34,233 nt of DNA from Terriglobia bacterium (GTDB lineage: Bacteria > Acidobacteriota > Terriglobia > Bryobacterales > Bryobacteraceae), in assembly GCA_020073325.1 (NCBI GenBank), contig JAIQFJ010000039.1, forward strand, positions 1 through 34,233, in the 5' to 3' direction. The notes under the pieces were generated by a model. That model saw only the letters and a list, made by a program, of their open reading frames with translations, made no database searches and was not told the origin of the DNA. The first letter of the stretch is position 1. Every line of letters begins with the position of its first letter. Shown piece by piece: positions 15,363-23,257 of the stretch. Made by a program: the position numbers and the translations under genes.

Positions 15363-15608
15363 CTATCGGCCGGAATACTCGGCCCACATCAGGATGTCGC
15401 GATAATCGCGCCTGGCTTTGCGAACCAATTCCGGAATCGCGTCGAAGCGGCCGCGGGCGAGCTTCAAAATGTCGAGTTGGACGCGCTCGATTTCGCGCTC
15501 GTGCGGACGTTCGCCATAGGCGGCGAGAAGAGCGCAGACCGTTGCAACCTGATCCTCCGGAAATTTTTCGCGCACCGCGGCCACGACGGCTGCGGAGACA
15601 GAGGCCAT
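15363..15608 (-). CDS. Small cytoplasmic protein, function unknown
   Basis: This is an 81-residue protein if begun at ATG 15608 (MASVSAAVVAAVREKFPEDQ). A longer form from 15653 would overlap the divergent kinase start and is less likely. It appears all-helical, with conserved-looking blocks LLAAYGERPHEREIERVQLDILKLA and the acidic, aromatic end RRDYRDILMWAEY; the latter resembles short uncharacterised proteins widespread in soil bacteria. No signal or membrane segment is present. Its start lies 29 bp from that of the kinase, so the two promoters overlap back to back. Confidence 0.7.
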   Translation of the reverse strand: MASVSAAVVAAVREKFPEDQVATVCALLAAYGERPHEREIERVQLDILKLARGRFDAIPELVRKARRDYRDILMWAEYSGR

Positions 15609-15637
15609 GTAGACACGATACTCTAGGAATCGGAGAA

Positions 15638-16666
15638 ATGGACCATCCGGCACGCGTCGGGAAGTACCAGGTCGAGAGATTTCTCGGCGGCGGGATGTCG
15701 CACGTCTATCGGGCCACGGACACGGTGCTCGGCCGGACCGTCGCGCTGAAGATTCTGACGGATGCAGGCTCGGCCGATCAGGAAGCCAAGGCGCGGTTTT
15801 TCCAGGAAGCGCGCGTCGCCTCCAACATCAATCACGAAAACATTATCAGCGTTTATGATTTTGGCGAGGATCAGGGCCGCCCGTTCATCGTCATGGAATT
15901 TCTGGAAGGCGAGAGCCTCAGGACGGCGATCAAGGGGGGCCACGTCGGCGATTTTTCGCGGCGGATGCGGATCGCGCTGCAGGTTGGCCGCGCGCTCGAT
16001 TACATCCATTCGAAAAAAATCATTCATCGCGACGTGAAGCCTGAAAACATTCATCTGGACCGCGCCGGAAAAATCAAGATGATGGATTTCGGCATCGCGA
16101 AACCGGAAGGCGTGGCGCTGACGCGCGCGGGATTTACGCTGGGGACGCCGTACTACATGGCTCCGGAGCAGGTGCTCGGTCGCAATGTGTCGACCCAGAC
16201 CGACGTCTATGCGTTTGGGCTGCTGCTGTATGAACTGCTGACATCGCAGCGCGCGATCGAGGGCGATAAGGTCGACCAGATTTTCGAACAGATCCTCTAC
16301 CGCACCGTGGACATGGAGCCGCTCAAGAGCATCCACGTTCCGTCGCAACTGGTCGCGCTGATCGAACGATGCGTGGCCAAGCAGCCGGCGCAGCGTCCGG
16401 CGGGGCTCGGCTCGGTGTGCGACGAGATCGAACGGATTCTGGGATCCACTCCGTACGTATCCGACCTGGCGCCCCGTCCGATCGTCGAAGTGCACGATCG
16501 CACGGTGACCACGCGCGTTCCGGCCGCGAGCGGACTGCCCGGATTTCTGCGCAAACTGCCCGCGACGTTTCAAAGCCAGACGGCGCTGATGCTGCTGGCG
16601 GGTGCAGCGGTGGCGGCGCTGGTCACGGTCGTCTACATCGTGCTGGTTCTGACGCATGTCCTCTGA
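15638..16666 (+). CDS. Membrane-anchored Ser/Thr protein kinase (PknB type) without extracellular sensor
   Basis: This 342-residue protein starts at ATG 15638 with AGGAATCGGAG as Shine-Dalgarno; the frame runs upstream but without kinase features. Residues 8-275 form a complete Hanks-type kinase: glycine loop FLGGGMSHVYRA, Lys38 in VALKIL, catalytic Asp132 in HRDVKPEN, Asp150 of DFG, and APE at the end of the activation loop. After a linker of about 40 residues, one transmembrane helix (TALMLLAGAAVAALVTVVYI) ends the protein with almost no periplasmic tail, so any signal must arrive through a partner. It should be active. It is coupled by an 11-bp overlap to the methyltransferase. Confidence 0.94.
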   Translation: MDHPARVGKYQVERFLGGGMSHVYRATDTVLGRTVALKILTDAGSADQEAKARFFQEARVASNINHENIISVYDFGEDQGRPFIVMEFLEGESLRTAIKGGHVGDFSRRMRIALQVGRALDYIHSKKIIHRDVKPENIHLDRAGKIKMMDFGIAKPEGVALTRAGFTLGTPYYMAPEQVLGRNVSTQTDVYAFGLLLYELLTSQRAIEGDKVDQIFEQILYRTVDMEPLKSIHVPSQLVALIERCVAKQPAQRPAGLGSVCDEIERILGSTPYVSDLAPRPIVEVHDRTVTTRVPAASGLPGFLRKLPATFQSQTALMLLAGAAVAALVTVVYIVLVLTHVL

Positions 16667-17360
16667 CGCGCACGCGATTTGGGACGCCGAACGCTATCAG
16701 GCTCGTCATTCATATGTCTGGCAGTTCGGCGAGGCGGTGATCGATCTGCTTGACCCGCACCCGGGCGAGAGCATTGTCGATCTGGGCTGCGGCTCGGGAC
16801 AATTGACGGCGAAGATCGCCGAGCGCGGCGCGCGAACCATCGGCATCGATCCGTCGGATGAGATGATCGCGCAGGCGCGCGCGAATTTTCCGTCGCTCGA
16901 TTTTCGGATCGCCGACGCGGCATCGTTAACGATCGAGGATCCGGCCGACGCGCTGTTTTCGAACGCGGCCCTGCATTGGGTGAACGATCAGGCAGCGGCG
17001 ATCGCATCGATCTGGCGTGCGCTGAAACCCGGTGGACGATTCGTGGCCGAGTTTGGAGGCAAAGGAAACATTCGCCGGATCATCGAAGCCGCGGGCGGCG
17101 CGAATCCGTGGTTCTTTCCGGGCATCGGCGAATATTCGGCGCTGCTCGAACGCCAGGGATTCGAGGTGCGCTTCGCCACGCTGTTCGACCGCCCCACGCG
17201 CATCGAAGGCGAGCATGGCATGGAAGAGTGGCTCGGCATGTTCGGTTCCGCGCTGATGAGAGATCCGAAGAGCGTCGCCGAAAAATTACGCCCGGAGATG
17301 TATCGCGACGGCGGGTGGGTGCTGGACTATCGGCGAATCCGCATTCTGGCGATCAGGTAG
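16656..17360 (+). CDS. Class I SAM-dependent methyltransferase (trans-aconitate-methyltransferase-like)
   Basis: This 234-residue protein overlaps the kinase gene by 11 bp. The SAM-binding motif I is VDLGCGSGQLT, followed by GIDPSDEMIAQA (motif II acidic residue), and FSNAALHWVND and LKPGGRFVAEFGG as the later motifs. The 'SNAALHWV' stretch is characteristic of the trans-aconitate/BioC-like small-molecule methyltransferases. The N-terminal WDAERYQARHSYVWQFGEAVIDLL also fits that subgroup. The substrate is not deducible. It is soluble and cytoplasmic. Confidence 0.9.
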   Translation: MSSDAHAIWDAERYQARHSYVWQFGEAVIDLLDPHPGESIVDLGCGSGQLTAKIAERGARTIGIDPSDEMIAQARANFPSLDFRIADAASLTIEDPADALFSNAALHWVNDQAAAIASIWRALKPGGRFVAEFGGKGNIRRIIEAAGGANPWFFPGIGEYSALLERQGFEVRFATLFDRPTRIEGEHGMEEWLGMFGSALMRDPKSVAEKLRPEMYRDGGWVLDYRRIRILAIR

Positions 17361-17362
17361 CC

Positions 17363-17794
17363 ATGGCAGGCAAGTGGAAATGGCTCGCCGCGGGAGCCGT
17401 TGCCGTCGCGGCTTGGGTCTTTTCGGTCACAAGCGACTATTTCGACCGCGACAGTATTCCGCACATCGCGATGCGGGACGAGCTGAAACTGGTCGGGTCG
17501 GCGATTTACGAATATCACTCGAAGACCGGGAATTGGCCGGAAAAGCTGGACGATCTGCAGAGCACGTCGCTGCCGTTGAAGAGTCCGACGTGGAGGCAGT
17601 CCGCCTCTCCGATGCGGATCCTGTGGCGTCGCGATTGGAGGCCGGAGCCAAAGGACAACGCGGGGCTCGTACTGATTTACTACGAAGGCGGCCTGTTTTC
17701 GAAGCTCGGACGCATGTGGGTGTGCTGGGGCGATCTGCGGACCGAATATGTCCTCGAATCCGATTTGCGGTCGATCTTGGAAAAGCAGAAGTGA
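17363..17794 (+). CDS. Membrane-anchored protein with pseudopilin-like 'AIYEYHxxxGxWPExLxDL' region, function unknown
   Basis: This 143-residue protein starts at ATG 17363, 2 bp after the methyltransferase stop. One N-terminal transmembrane segment (residues 8-24, LAAGAVAVAAWVFSV) is followed by the soluble part. The stretch LVGSAIYEYHSKTGNWPEKLDDLQ resembles the helix-to-loop region after the anchor in type II secretion pseudopilins, but there is no prepilin cleavage motif, so it is not a true pseudopilin. The C-terminal half is rich in Trp and predicted strands. Its stop directly abuts that of the convergent serine hydrolase gene. Confidence 0.75.
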   Translation: MAGKWKWLAAGAVAVAAWVFSVTSDYFDRDSIPHIAMRDELKLVGSAIYEYHSKTGNWPEKLDDLQSTSLPLKSPTWRQSASPMRILWRRDWRPEPKDNAGLVLIYYEGGLFSKLGRMWVCWGDLRTEYVLESDLRSILEKQK

Positions 17795-19744
17795 CTACTG
17801 CACGACGATCACCGCGCCCTGCGGGGTCGAGACTCCGTTCGAAGTGCACACCAGAGTCGCGTTGCCGGTGACGGTTGCGGGAACCGTCAGATTGAATTGG
17901 AACAATCCCGGACTGATCAAGCCGGCGAATGCCACCGCGGCAGCGCTTCCTCCGATTTGACATTGCGGAACCGGAGACAAGGCGCCCGATTGTGTCGAGG
18001 ATCCGTTCGTGACTCCGGCGGAAGGCAATCCGAAGCCGACTGCATAAGCGACGATCGATTCGCCCGGTTTCGCCGGCGTCGAATATCCGGGACCCAGCAG
18101 GCTGCCGTCCAGGTGGGTCGCGACAACATGAGTTGCGTCAAACCGCAGAAATGCGGGCTCGGCCGCTTGCATGTTCACCGTGAATGGCGCGCTCGAAACG
18201 CCTTGATTGGTGACTACGACCTTAACCGGACCCGTAGCCGAATCGAGCGGCGTCAGGATGTTGATCTGGTCGCTGGCACAAATGGAGCTTGTCACGGCGC
18301 TGCAATAGAAATCGACAAAAGCTGGTTTGCCGTCGACCGTTACGCTGACGTTGCCGATTTGGGTCGGCATCTGTCCCGACGCAAACTCCGGCGCGCTCGA
18401 CCAATCGACACCGGGGGCGGCCGCATTGGACGGCACCAGGTTCGAGCCCTTGATCGCGACCCACGTATTCTGCGCGACCTCCGCCGGACCGTTCGCAGTG
18501 GCAACAGAACTGATCGACGGACCCGCGCCGATCAGAATCGAGGACCCCATCTTCCCCAGATCGACATTGAGCGACCCCGAAGTATCGAGCAGCACGACCA
18601 TGCGCGTCAGCGGACCGGCCATATATCCCACCCACGTGTTGAACGGGCCGTCCGATCCGTCCTTCCAGTGTTCGACTTCGCCGGTCACCAGCGTGGTCGA
18701 TTGCCAGCCGAGTTCCTGGCCGCCTTGCGGATAGCTTTCGTATCTCTTGTGGATCACGGGCAGCGCCGCGGCGAGACTGGCGGCGGCGGGATCGGTGGCG
18801 CCGTAGGCGTTATAAGCGACAAATTTCAGCAAATCGGAAGCGGTCGAAAAGAGTCCGCCGCCGGGATTGCCCACCGGGAGCCAGTCGAGCAGCTGGCAAT
18901 TCGCATTCGTCGCGCGCGTCTTCGGATCGCAATGTTTCGCCGCGCGCGACACCTGCGACGGCGTGAACGATTCCAGCGGAATCGTATCCGGCATCCCCAG
19001 CGGCTGCGTGATCTCCTTAAGATTCGCGGTGTTCCAGTCCGGATAGCCGAGCCACGCCGCGACCGCGTTGCCCATCACTTCGAAACCGAGATTCGAATAT
19101 ACCCAGCCGGCCGGGCCTTTGGTCGGCGGATGCGTCGGACAGGAATAGACCGGATTCGCGACGCCGGTTCCGCAGGTGGGCTGCAGGCCGAGCAACCCCA
19201 TGTAGACGGAATCGCAGCAGCCGCAATCGTGAATCAGTTCCTGCGTCGACGGCGTGCAGGTGATCGGATCGGCGGCATAGTCGTTATAAAGATCGCTCAG
19301 CGAATTGTAGAGATGGCCCTCGTTTTTCGGGAGCCCGGCGTGATGATCGGCCGTCTCGAGCAGCGTAATGTCGTAGCGATTCGCTGATGCCGGAATCGTA
19401 ACGCCGGAAGGCAGCAGCGACAGCACGGGTGTCGCCAGGTCGAGCCCTTTGGTGTTGGCGACGCCGAGCAGCGTCGCGGCAAACAGCTTGGTGAGCGATC
19501 CGATGCCGAAGACGGTTTTTTCGTTTAACGCAACGGTGCCGTCGACGGTCGGCTGGCCGTAGCCTTTGTACACGGTGCCGAACTGGTCCAGGTAGCCGAC
19601 CATGATCGAGCCGTAACCCGCGGGAAGCTCTCCGGGGTTGACGCTCTGGTCGATCAGATTCTTGATGTAGGCGGTGCGGGCGGCGTTTTGTCCGAAAAGC
19701 GCGGTCGGCGAAAAGCCGAAAACTAGAAGAAGGCAAGCGCGCAT
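17795..19744 (-). CDS. Secreted serine hydrolase (beta-lactamase/esterase fold) with C-terminal TIGR03437 domain
   Basis: This 649-residue protein has a signal peptide (MRACLLLVFGFSPTALFGQ). Residues about 25-410 are a class C beta-lactamase/D-Ala-D-Ala-carboxypeptidase-type domain: nucleophile motif SLTK in FGIGSLTKLF, Tyr motif YSN in VYSNLGFEVMG, and HWKDGSDG as the candidate third motif. An insertion near 150-185 contains seven cysteines, including CGCC, probably disulphide-bonded. The last 230 residues are the Solibacter-type TIGR03437 Ig-like module (IKGSNLVPS, ISPGLFQFNLTVP). It may act as an esterase or peptidase rather than a beta-lactamase. It has an exact GAGGAGGAC Shine-Dalgarno and a tandem operator-like repeat upstream. 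Confidence 0.88.
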   Translation of the reverse strand: MRACLLLVFGFSPTALFGQNAARTAYIKNLIDQSVNPGELPAGYGSIMVGYLDQFGTVYKGYGQPTVDGTVALNEKTVFGIGSLTKLFAATLLGVANTKGLDLATPVLSLLPSGVTIPASANRYDITLLETADHHAGLPKNEGHLYNSLSDLYNDYAADPITCTPSTQELIHDCGCCDSVYMGLLGLQPTCGTGVANPVYSCPTHPPTKGPAGWVYSNLGFEVMGNAVAAWLGYPDWNTANLKEITQPLGMPDTIPLESFTPSQVSRAAKHCDPKTRATNANCQLLDWLPVGNPGGGLFSTASDLLKFVAYNAYGATDPAAASLAAALPVIHKRYESYPQGGQELGWQSTTLVTGEVEHWKDGSDGPFNTWVGYMAGPLTRMVVLLDTSGSLNVDLGKMGSSILIGAGPSISSVATANGPAEVAQNTWVAIKGSNLVPSNAAAPGVDWSSAPEFASGQMPTQIGNVSVTVDGKPAFVDFYCSAVTSSICASDQINILTPLDSATGPVKVVVTNQGVSSAPFTVNMQAAEPAFLRFDATHVVATHLDGSLLGPGYSTPAKPGESIVAYAVGFGLPSAGVTNGSSTQSGALSPVPQCQIGGSAAAVAFAGLISPGLFQFNLTVPATVTGNATLVCTSNGVSTPQGAVIVVQ

Positions 19745-19756
19745 TGAGTCCTCCTC

Positions 19757-19786
19757 TCAATCGCTTGAAACTTTCAATCGCTTGAA
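19757..19786. promoter_or_regulatory. Tandem operator-like repeat between the divergent TIGR03437 genes
   Basis: TCAATCGCTTGAA occurs twice, at 19757-19769 and 19774-19786, with a period of 17 bp. Each unit holds the inverted pair TCAA-TCGC-TTGA. They lie just upstream of the Shine-Dalgarno of the serine hydrolase gene and downstream of a TATAAG candidate -10 on the minus strand (19794-19789). That is a position suited to repressor binding or to an mRNA-level signal. The regulator is unknown. Confidence 0.55.
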
Positions 19787-19832
19787 CTCTTATAGCAAAT
19801 CCGGACAGCATATCCTTAAGAAGGGTTAACTC

Positions 19833-21980
19833 ATGGAGCTTCAAAGTTTTCGTCAACATCTGTCGCCGTCATACGTCCAGAGTAGGGTGAGGATCTACAA
19901 AGCTGTTCTTATTCTCTTGGCTCTTGCAGGGATGGCAGGGGCGCAGGCTTGGGATAACTCAGGCAATGGACTGCTGAAAGGCGTTTATTATTTCCGCCAT
20001 ACCCTCTGGTATGTGGCGAGCAGTGACGGATCGCTCGGCGAAGCGATCGTCGCTTACGGTCAGATTACGTTCGACGGTAACGGAAACTATACGACAGCGG
20101 CGGCCTCTTACGACCTCGCCGCCGGGACAGTCACTTCGAACTACAACGTTTCGGGAACGTACAGTATCGCGGCGAGCGGATACGGCTTCCTGGACAGCCC
20201 GCTGAGTTCGACGTTCGGCGGATCGGCAAGCGGGGGGGACATCGTTTACGGGCTGGTTTCGAACGGGATTTTCATCGGAAACAGCACCGAAAATCAGATC
20301 GGATATAACGACCTGATGATCGCGGCGCCGCTGCCCTCGCCCGCGCCGACGCTCTCGTCGCTGAAAGGAAACTACACGCTGGCCGTGCTCGATATGCCGG
20401 CCACGGCCTCGCCTTACGAAGCGCGCGATTTTCAGATCACAATGACCGCCGATGGCGCCGGCAATCTGACCAACGTCATCGCCAGCGGATATGTCGGCGT
20501 GAGCGGAACGGGAGCAGTCCGGAATTCTTTAGGCACGGTGAAATATCTTTCGAGCGGCGGGGCGTTCAACCTGACGTTCGGCGGATCCTTCGACAGCTCC
20601 AATATCGATTCGACCCTGATCACCGGCAACCATTATTTATACGTCTCGCCCGACGGAAATTTCGTTTTCGGCGGATCGCCCACAGGGTGGGACATGATCG
20701 TCGGCATCCGTAACGGATCCGGGGCGCCTACGTTCAGCGGCCTCTACTATCAGGCGGGCATGGATGAGGACGTGACATACCTCTCCCAGGGCTATGGCAA
20801 CACGGACAATTACGTCGGTTCTTTGAAGGCGCTGGGCAACGGGAACATCCTGGGCCATCAGCGGATCGTCAACACGGCGCTGTTCACGCAGACCGCCACC
20901 AATGTCTACGATTCCACTTACGCCGACGGAATCACGATCAACGGGGACGGATCCGCGGATGACAACTTCCAGCATTATTATTTCACCAACAACGGAGCGA
21001 TTCGCATCGGGCTAGGGAAGGCGCCGGTGCTGGGGATCAGTGTGGCGCTGGCCGGTCCGACGTTCACCGCGCCGGGCTCGGGGCCTTACATCGACCCCAC
21101 CAGCATCGGCAACAGCGCGAGTTCGGCGCTGTTCACGACGAGCGTGGCTCCAGGCGAATTGATCACGTTCTACGGCGCGAACCTGGCGTCGGATTCGTTG
21201 CAGGACGCGACGTTCCCGGCGACGCTCGACAATGTGCAGGTCAAGATCAACGGGACCTTCGCGCCGATGCTATCGGTGAACAAGTGCGGACCCTACCCAT
21301 GCGCCACCGTGATGGTCCCGTATGAAGTAGCCGGGAAGGCCGTGGCGCAGATTCAGTTATTCAACAACGGCGCGGCATCGAACATCGTCACGGCCTGGGT
21401 TTCGATTCTCACCGACGGCACGGGCGGGACGGCTCCGGGCGTGTTCACGGTGCCGGCGGGCGGCCTGGGCTACGCCGCGGCGCAGCACACGACGGATTTT
21501 TCTCTGATCACGCCGACCAGTCCCGCGCAGCCGGGGGAAATCATCGCCATGTATCTGACGGGGATCGGTCCGGTGACTCCGGCGGTGGCCAGCGGCGCGC
21601 CGGGTCCCGTACCGGCGGCGACGTCGGTCAATGCTCTGAATGTCGCCATCGGAGGAGTGGGCGCCACCACATCGTTCGTCGGGCTGACGCCGCAGGTTTC
21701 AGGCCTGGCGCAAATCAATCTGACGATTCCGACCGGGATCCCGGCGGGCGATCAGGTGCTGGAAGTGGCGGGTCCGGATTCGGACACGTTTGAGGCGCTG
21801 ATCAGCGTTGGATCGGGCTCAACGTCGACCGTAAACGTGCAGCCGGCGACACGGCGCTCGATCACGCGCACGCGAAAGCACGGCGGGCGGCCGTTGGGCG
21901 GGGCTCCCTCCGGATTCCACAAGATGCCCGCAGCGCGAACCGCGGGCCACGCGCGCGGGGCGGAGAACACGCAGCCGTAG
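19833..21980 (+). CDS. Large secreted protein with C-terminal TIGR03437 domain, function unknown
   Basis: This 715-residue protein starts at ATG 19833 with AAGAAGGG upstream. The export signal (VLILLALAGMAGAQA) follows an unusually long n-region of about 22 residues. Residues 45-410 are Gly/Asn/Ser/Thr-rich beta structure containing repeated 'GQITFDGNGNYT...' and 'FQITMTADGAGNLTN' units, known from surface proteins of Acidobacteria. Residues 430-665 form the TIGR03437 Ig-like module (ITFYGANLASDSL, YLTGIGPVTPAV, INLTIPTGIPAGDQ). It ends with a basic tail of about 50 residues (RRSITRTRKHGGRPLGG...) that is foreign to the family. It is divergent from the neighbouring TIGR03437 serine hydrolase. 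Role in the envelope or outside the cell is inferred. Confidence 0.85.
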   Translation: MELQSFRQHLSPSYVQSRVRIYKAVLILLALAGMAGAQAWDNSGNGLLKGVYYFRHTLWYVASSDGSLGEAIVAYGQITFDGNGNYTTAAASYDLAAGTVTSNYNVSGTYSIAASGYGFLDSPLSSTFGGSASGGDIVYGLVSNGIFIGNSTENQIGYNDLMIAAPLPSPAPTLSSLKGNYTLAVLDMPATASPYEARDFQITMTADGAGNLTNVIASGYVGVSGTGAVRNSLGTVKYLSSGGAFNLTFGGSFDSSNIDSTLITGNHYLYVSPDGNFVFGGSPTGWDMIVGIRNGSGAPTFSGLYYQAGMDEDVTYLSQGYGNTDNYVGSLKALGNGNILGHQRIVNTALFTQTATNVYDSTYADGITINGDGSADDNFQHYYFTNNGAIRIGLGKAPVLGISVALAGPTFTAPGSGPYIDPTSIGNSASSALFTTSVAPGELITFYGANLASDSLQDATFPATLDNVQVKINGTFAPMLSVNKCGPYPCATVMVPYEVAGKAVAQIQLFNNGAASNIVTAWVSILTDGTGGTAPGVFTVPAGGLGYAAAQHTTDFSLITPTSPAQPGEIIAMYLTGIGPVTPAVASGAPGPVPAATSVNALNVAIGGVGATTSFVGLTPQVSGLAQINLTIPTGIPAGDQVLEVAGPDSDTFEALISVGSGSTSTVNVQPATRRSITRTRKHGGRPLGGAPSGFHKMPAARTAGHARGAENTQP

Positions 21981-21982
21981 CG

Positions 21983-22387
21983 CTACTTGCGCTTCAGTTT
22001 CACGACTTGCGGCTTACCGTTGGGGACGATGGGGATGGTTTCGATCTCCAGCGCATCGCCGCTGGCGGTAAACCGCCGCTTCACGACTTCCGAGCCTCGC
22101 GTTTCCATTTCCACCAGCTTGGGACCGTTGAAGTACATCACGATCTTTGCATTGTGCCCGGCGTCCTTCACGGCACATTCCTGGCCGCCGACGGTGCATT
22201 CGATCTGCGAAAGCTGCTGATCGTTATGCGATTGCGTGATCCGCATGGAATCGCCCTTTTGCTGAAGCGTCCAGATGACGCCGTCACCCTCCCAGGCGCC
22301 GGCCAGTTTGGCGCGATCGCCGGGATCGTCCGCGAACAGACCTGTACACGCAGCCGCGCCGAGTAGCGCGAGGAAACGTCCGCTCAT
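21983..22387 (-). CDS. Small secreted protein, function unknown
   Basis: This 134-residue protein has a signal peptide (MSGRFLALLGAAACTGLFADD). The mature part reads as a small beta-barrel: KLAGAWEGDGVIWTLQQ, MRITQSHND, IECTVGGQEC, KIVMYFNGPKLVEMET, VVKRRFTASGDALEIET and VVKLKRK. The 'GxW...' start and the regular strands are lipocalin-like, as in many short acidobacterial exported proteins. Two cysteines in IECTVGGQEC could form a disulphide. The AAAGGAGGA Shine-Dalgarno before ATG 22387 is strong. Function unknown. It converges with the TIGR03437 gene with 2 bp between the stops. Confidence 0.82.
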   Translation of the reverse strand: MSGRFLALLGAAACTGLFADDPGDRAKLAGAWEGDGVIWTLQQKGDSMRITQSHNDQQLSQIECTVGGQECAVKDAGHNAKIVMYFNGPKLVEMETRGSEVVKRRFTASGDALEIETIPIVPNGKPQVVKLKRK

Positions 22388-22403
22388 GGGTCCTCCTTTA
22401 GGC

Positions 22404-22441
22404 GATTCCCATTAAGCCACTGCCGAACGGAGTTGGGAATC
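22404..22441. repeat. Inverted repeat upstream of the small secreted protein gene
   Basis: GATTCCCA (22404-22411) and TGGGAATC (22434-22441) are perfect inverted copies separated by 22 nt. The second arm extends into the odd palindrome TGGGAATCCCA (22434-22444). They lie immediately upstream of the Shine-Dalgarno of the minus gene at 22387, a plausible operator. The 114-bp gap to the phosphatase gene holds nothing else that I recognise. Confidence 0.4.
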
Positions 22442-22501
22442 CCACGGAGACTGTATCCCGCAGAACGCAGCGATTGAACGTCGCGTGCCGGGTGACCCCG
22501 A

Positions 22502-23257
22502 TCAGGACGCCCGCAGCAGGACCGCGGTGATGTTATCCGGTCCGCCGCCGGCTCGCGCGGCCGCGATCAGAGCGTCGCATTTCGCCTCGAGCGAATCTTC
22601 GCTCTGAAGCGCCGATGCGATCTGATTCTCCCCAGCCACACCGTGCAGGCCGTCGCTGCACAGCAGGATCTGTACGCCGCGCGCCGGCTTCAGCAGGTAA
22701 GTATGGACGCGGAGTTGTTCCGAAACGCCGATCGCCATGGTGAGAACATGACGCATCGGATGCGTTTTCAGCGTTTCTTCATCCAGACCGAGCCGCCGGC
22801 CCACTTCGTTCACCCAAGTCTGATCCTCGGTGATCGATTGCAGCCGGCCGTTCTCATAAATATAGACGCGGCTGTCGCCCACGCTTGCCACCAGAAGGTC
22901 GTTGCCCATTTCGAGCGCCGCGACCAGCGTGGTCCCCATGCCTTCCATCTTCGAATCCGTGGACGCCTTATCCATCACACGGCGATTGGCTTGCTCGAAC
23001 GCCTTCACCAGAGTGTCGTTGGCGATCGACTCGCTGGCGGTCACGGCGTCGCGCACGGTTTCGGCCGCAAGGCGCGAGGCGTGCTCGCCCGCCTGGGCTC
23101 CGCCCATTCCGTCGGCGACCAGATACAGCCCCAGGTCAGGCTCGATCAGAAAGTAGTCTTCATTATTGCTGCGAATGCAGCCTGGGTCGGTTGCCCCAAC
23201 GGCCTCTATCATGAGCTTCTCGATTATATCCGTTTCATCAGCGGGCTTTTCTGTCAT
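22502..23257 (-). CDS. PP2C-family Ser/Thr protein phosphatase (PstP/Stp1-like)
   Basis: This 251-residue cytoplasmic phosphatase keeps the metal-binding motifs in order: GCIRSNNEDYFL, LVADGMGGAQAGEHAS, VGDSRVYIYENG, LLCSDGLHG and GGPDNITAVLL. It should remove phosphate from Ser/Thr of kinase substrates using Mn/Mg. The start at ATG 23257 overlaps the TGA of the TPR gene (ATGA). An internal ATG 15 codons later would also leave the domain complete, but the overlap favours the longer form. The open frame upstream of 23257 belongs to no protein. A matching kinase lies about 6 kb away rather than in this operon. Confidence 0.94.
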   Translation of the reverse strand: MTEKPADETDIIEKLMIEAVGATDPGCIRSNNEDYFLIEPDLGLYLVADGMGGAQAGEHASRLAAETVRDAVTASESIANDTLVKAFEQANRRVMDKASTDSKMEGMGTTLVAALEMGNDLLVASVGDSRVYIYENGRLQSITEDQTWVNEVGRRLGLDEETLKTHPMRHVLTMAIGVSEQLRVHTYLLKPARGVQILLCSDGLHGVAGENQIASALQSEDSLEAKCDALIAAARAGGGPDNITAVLLRAS

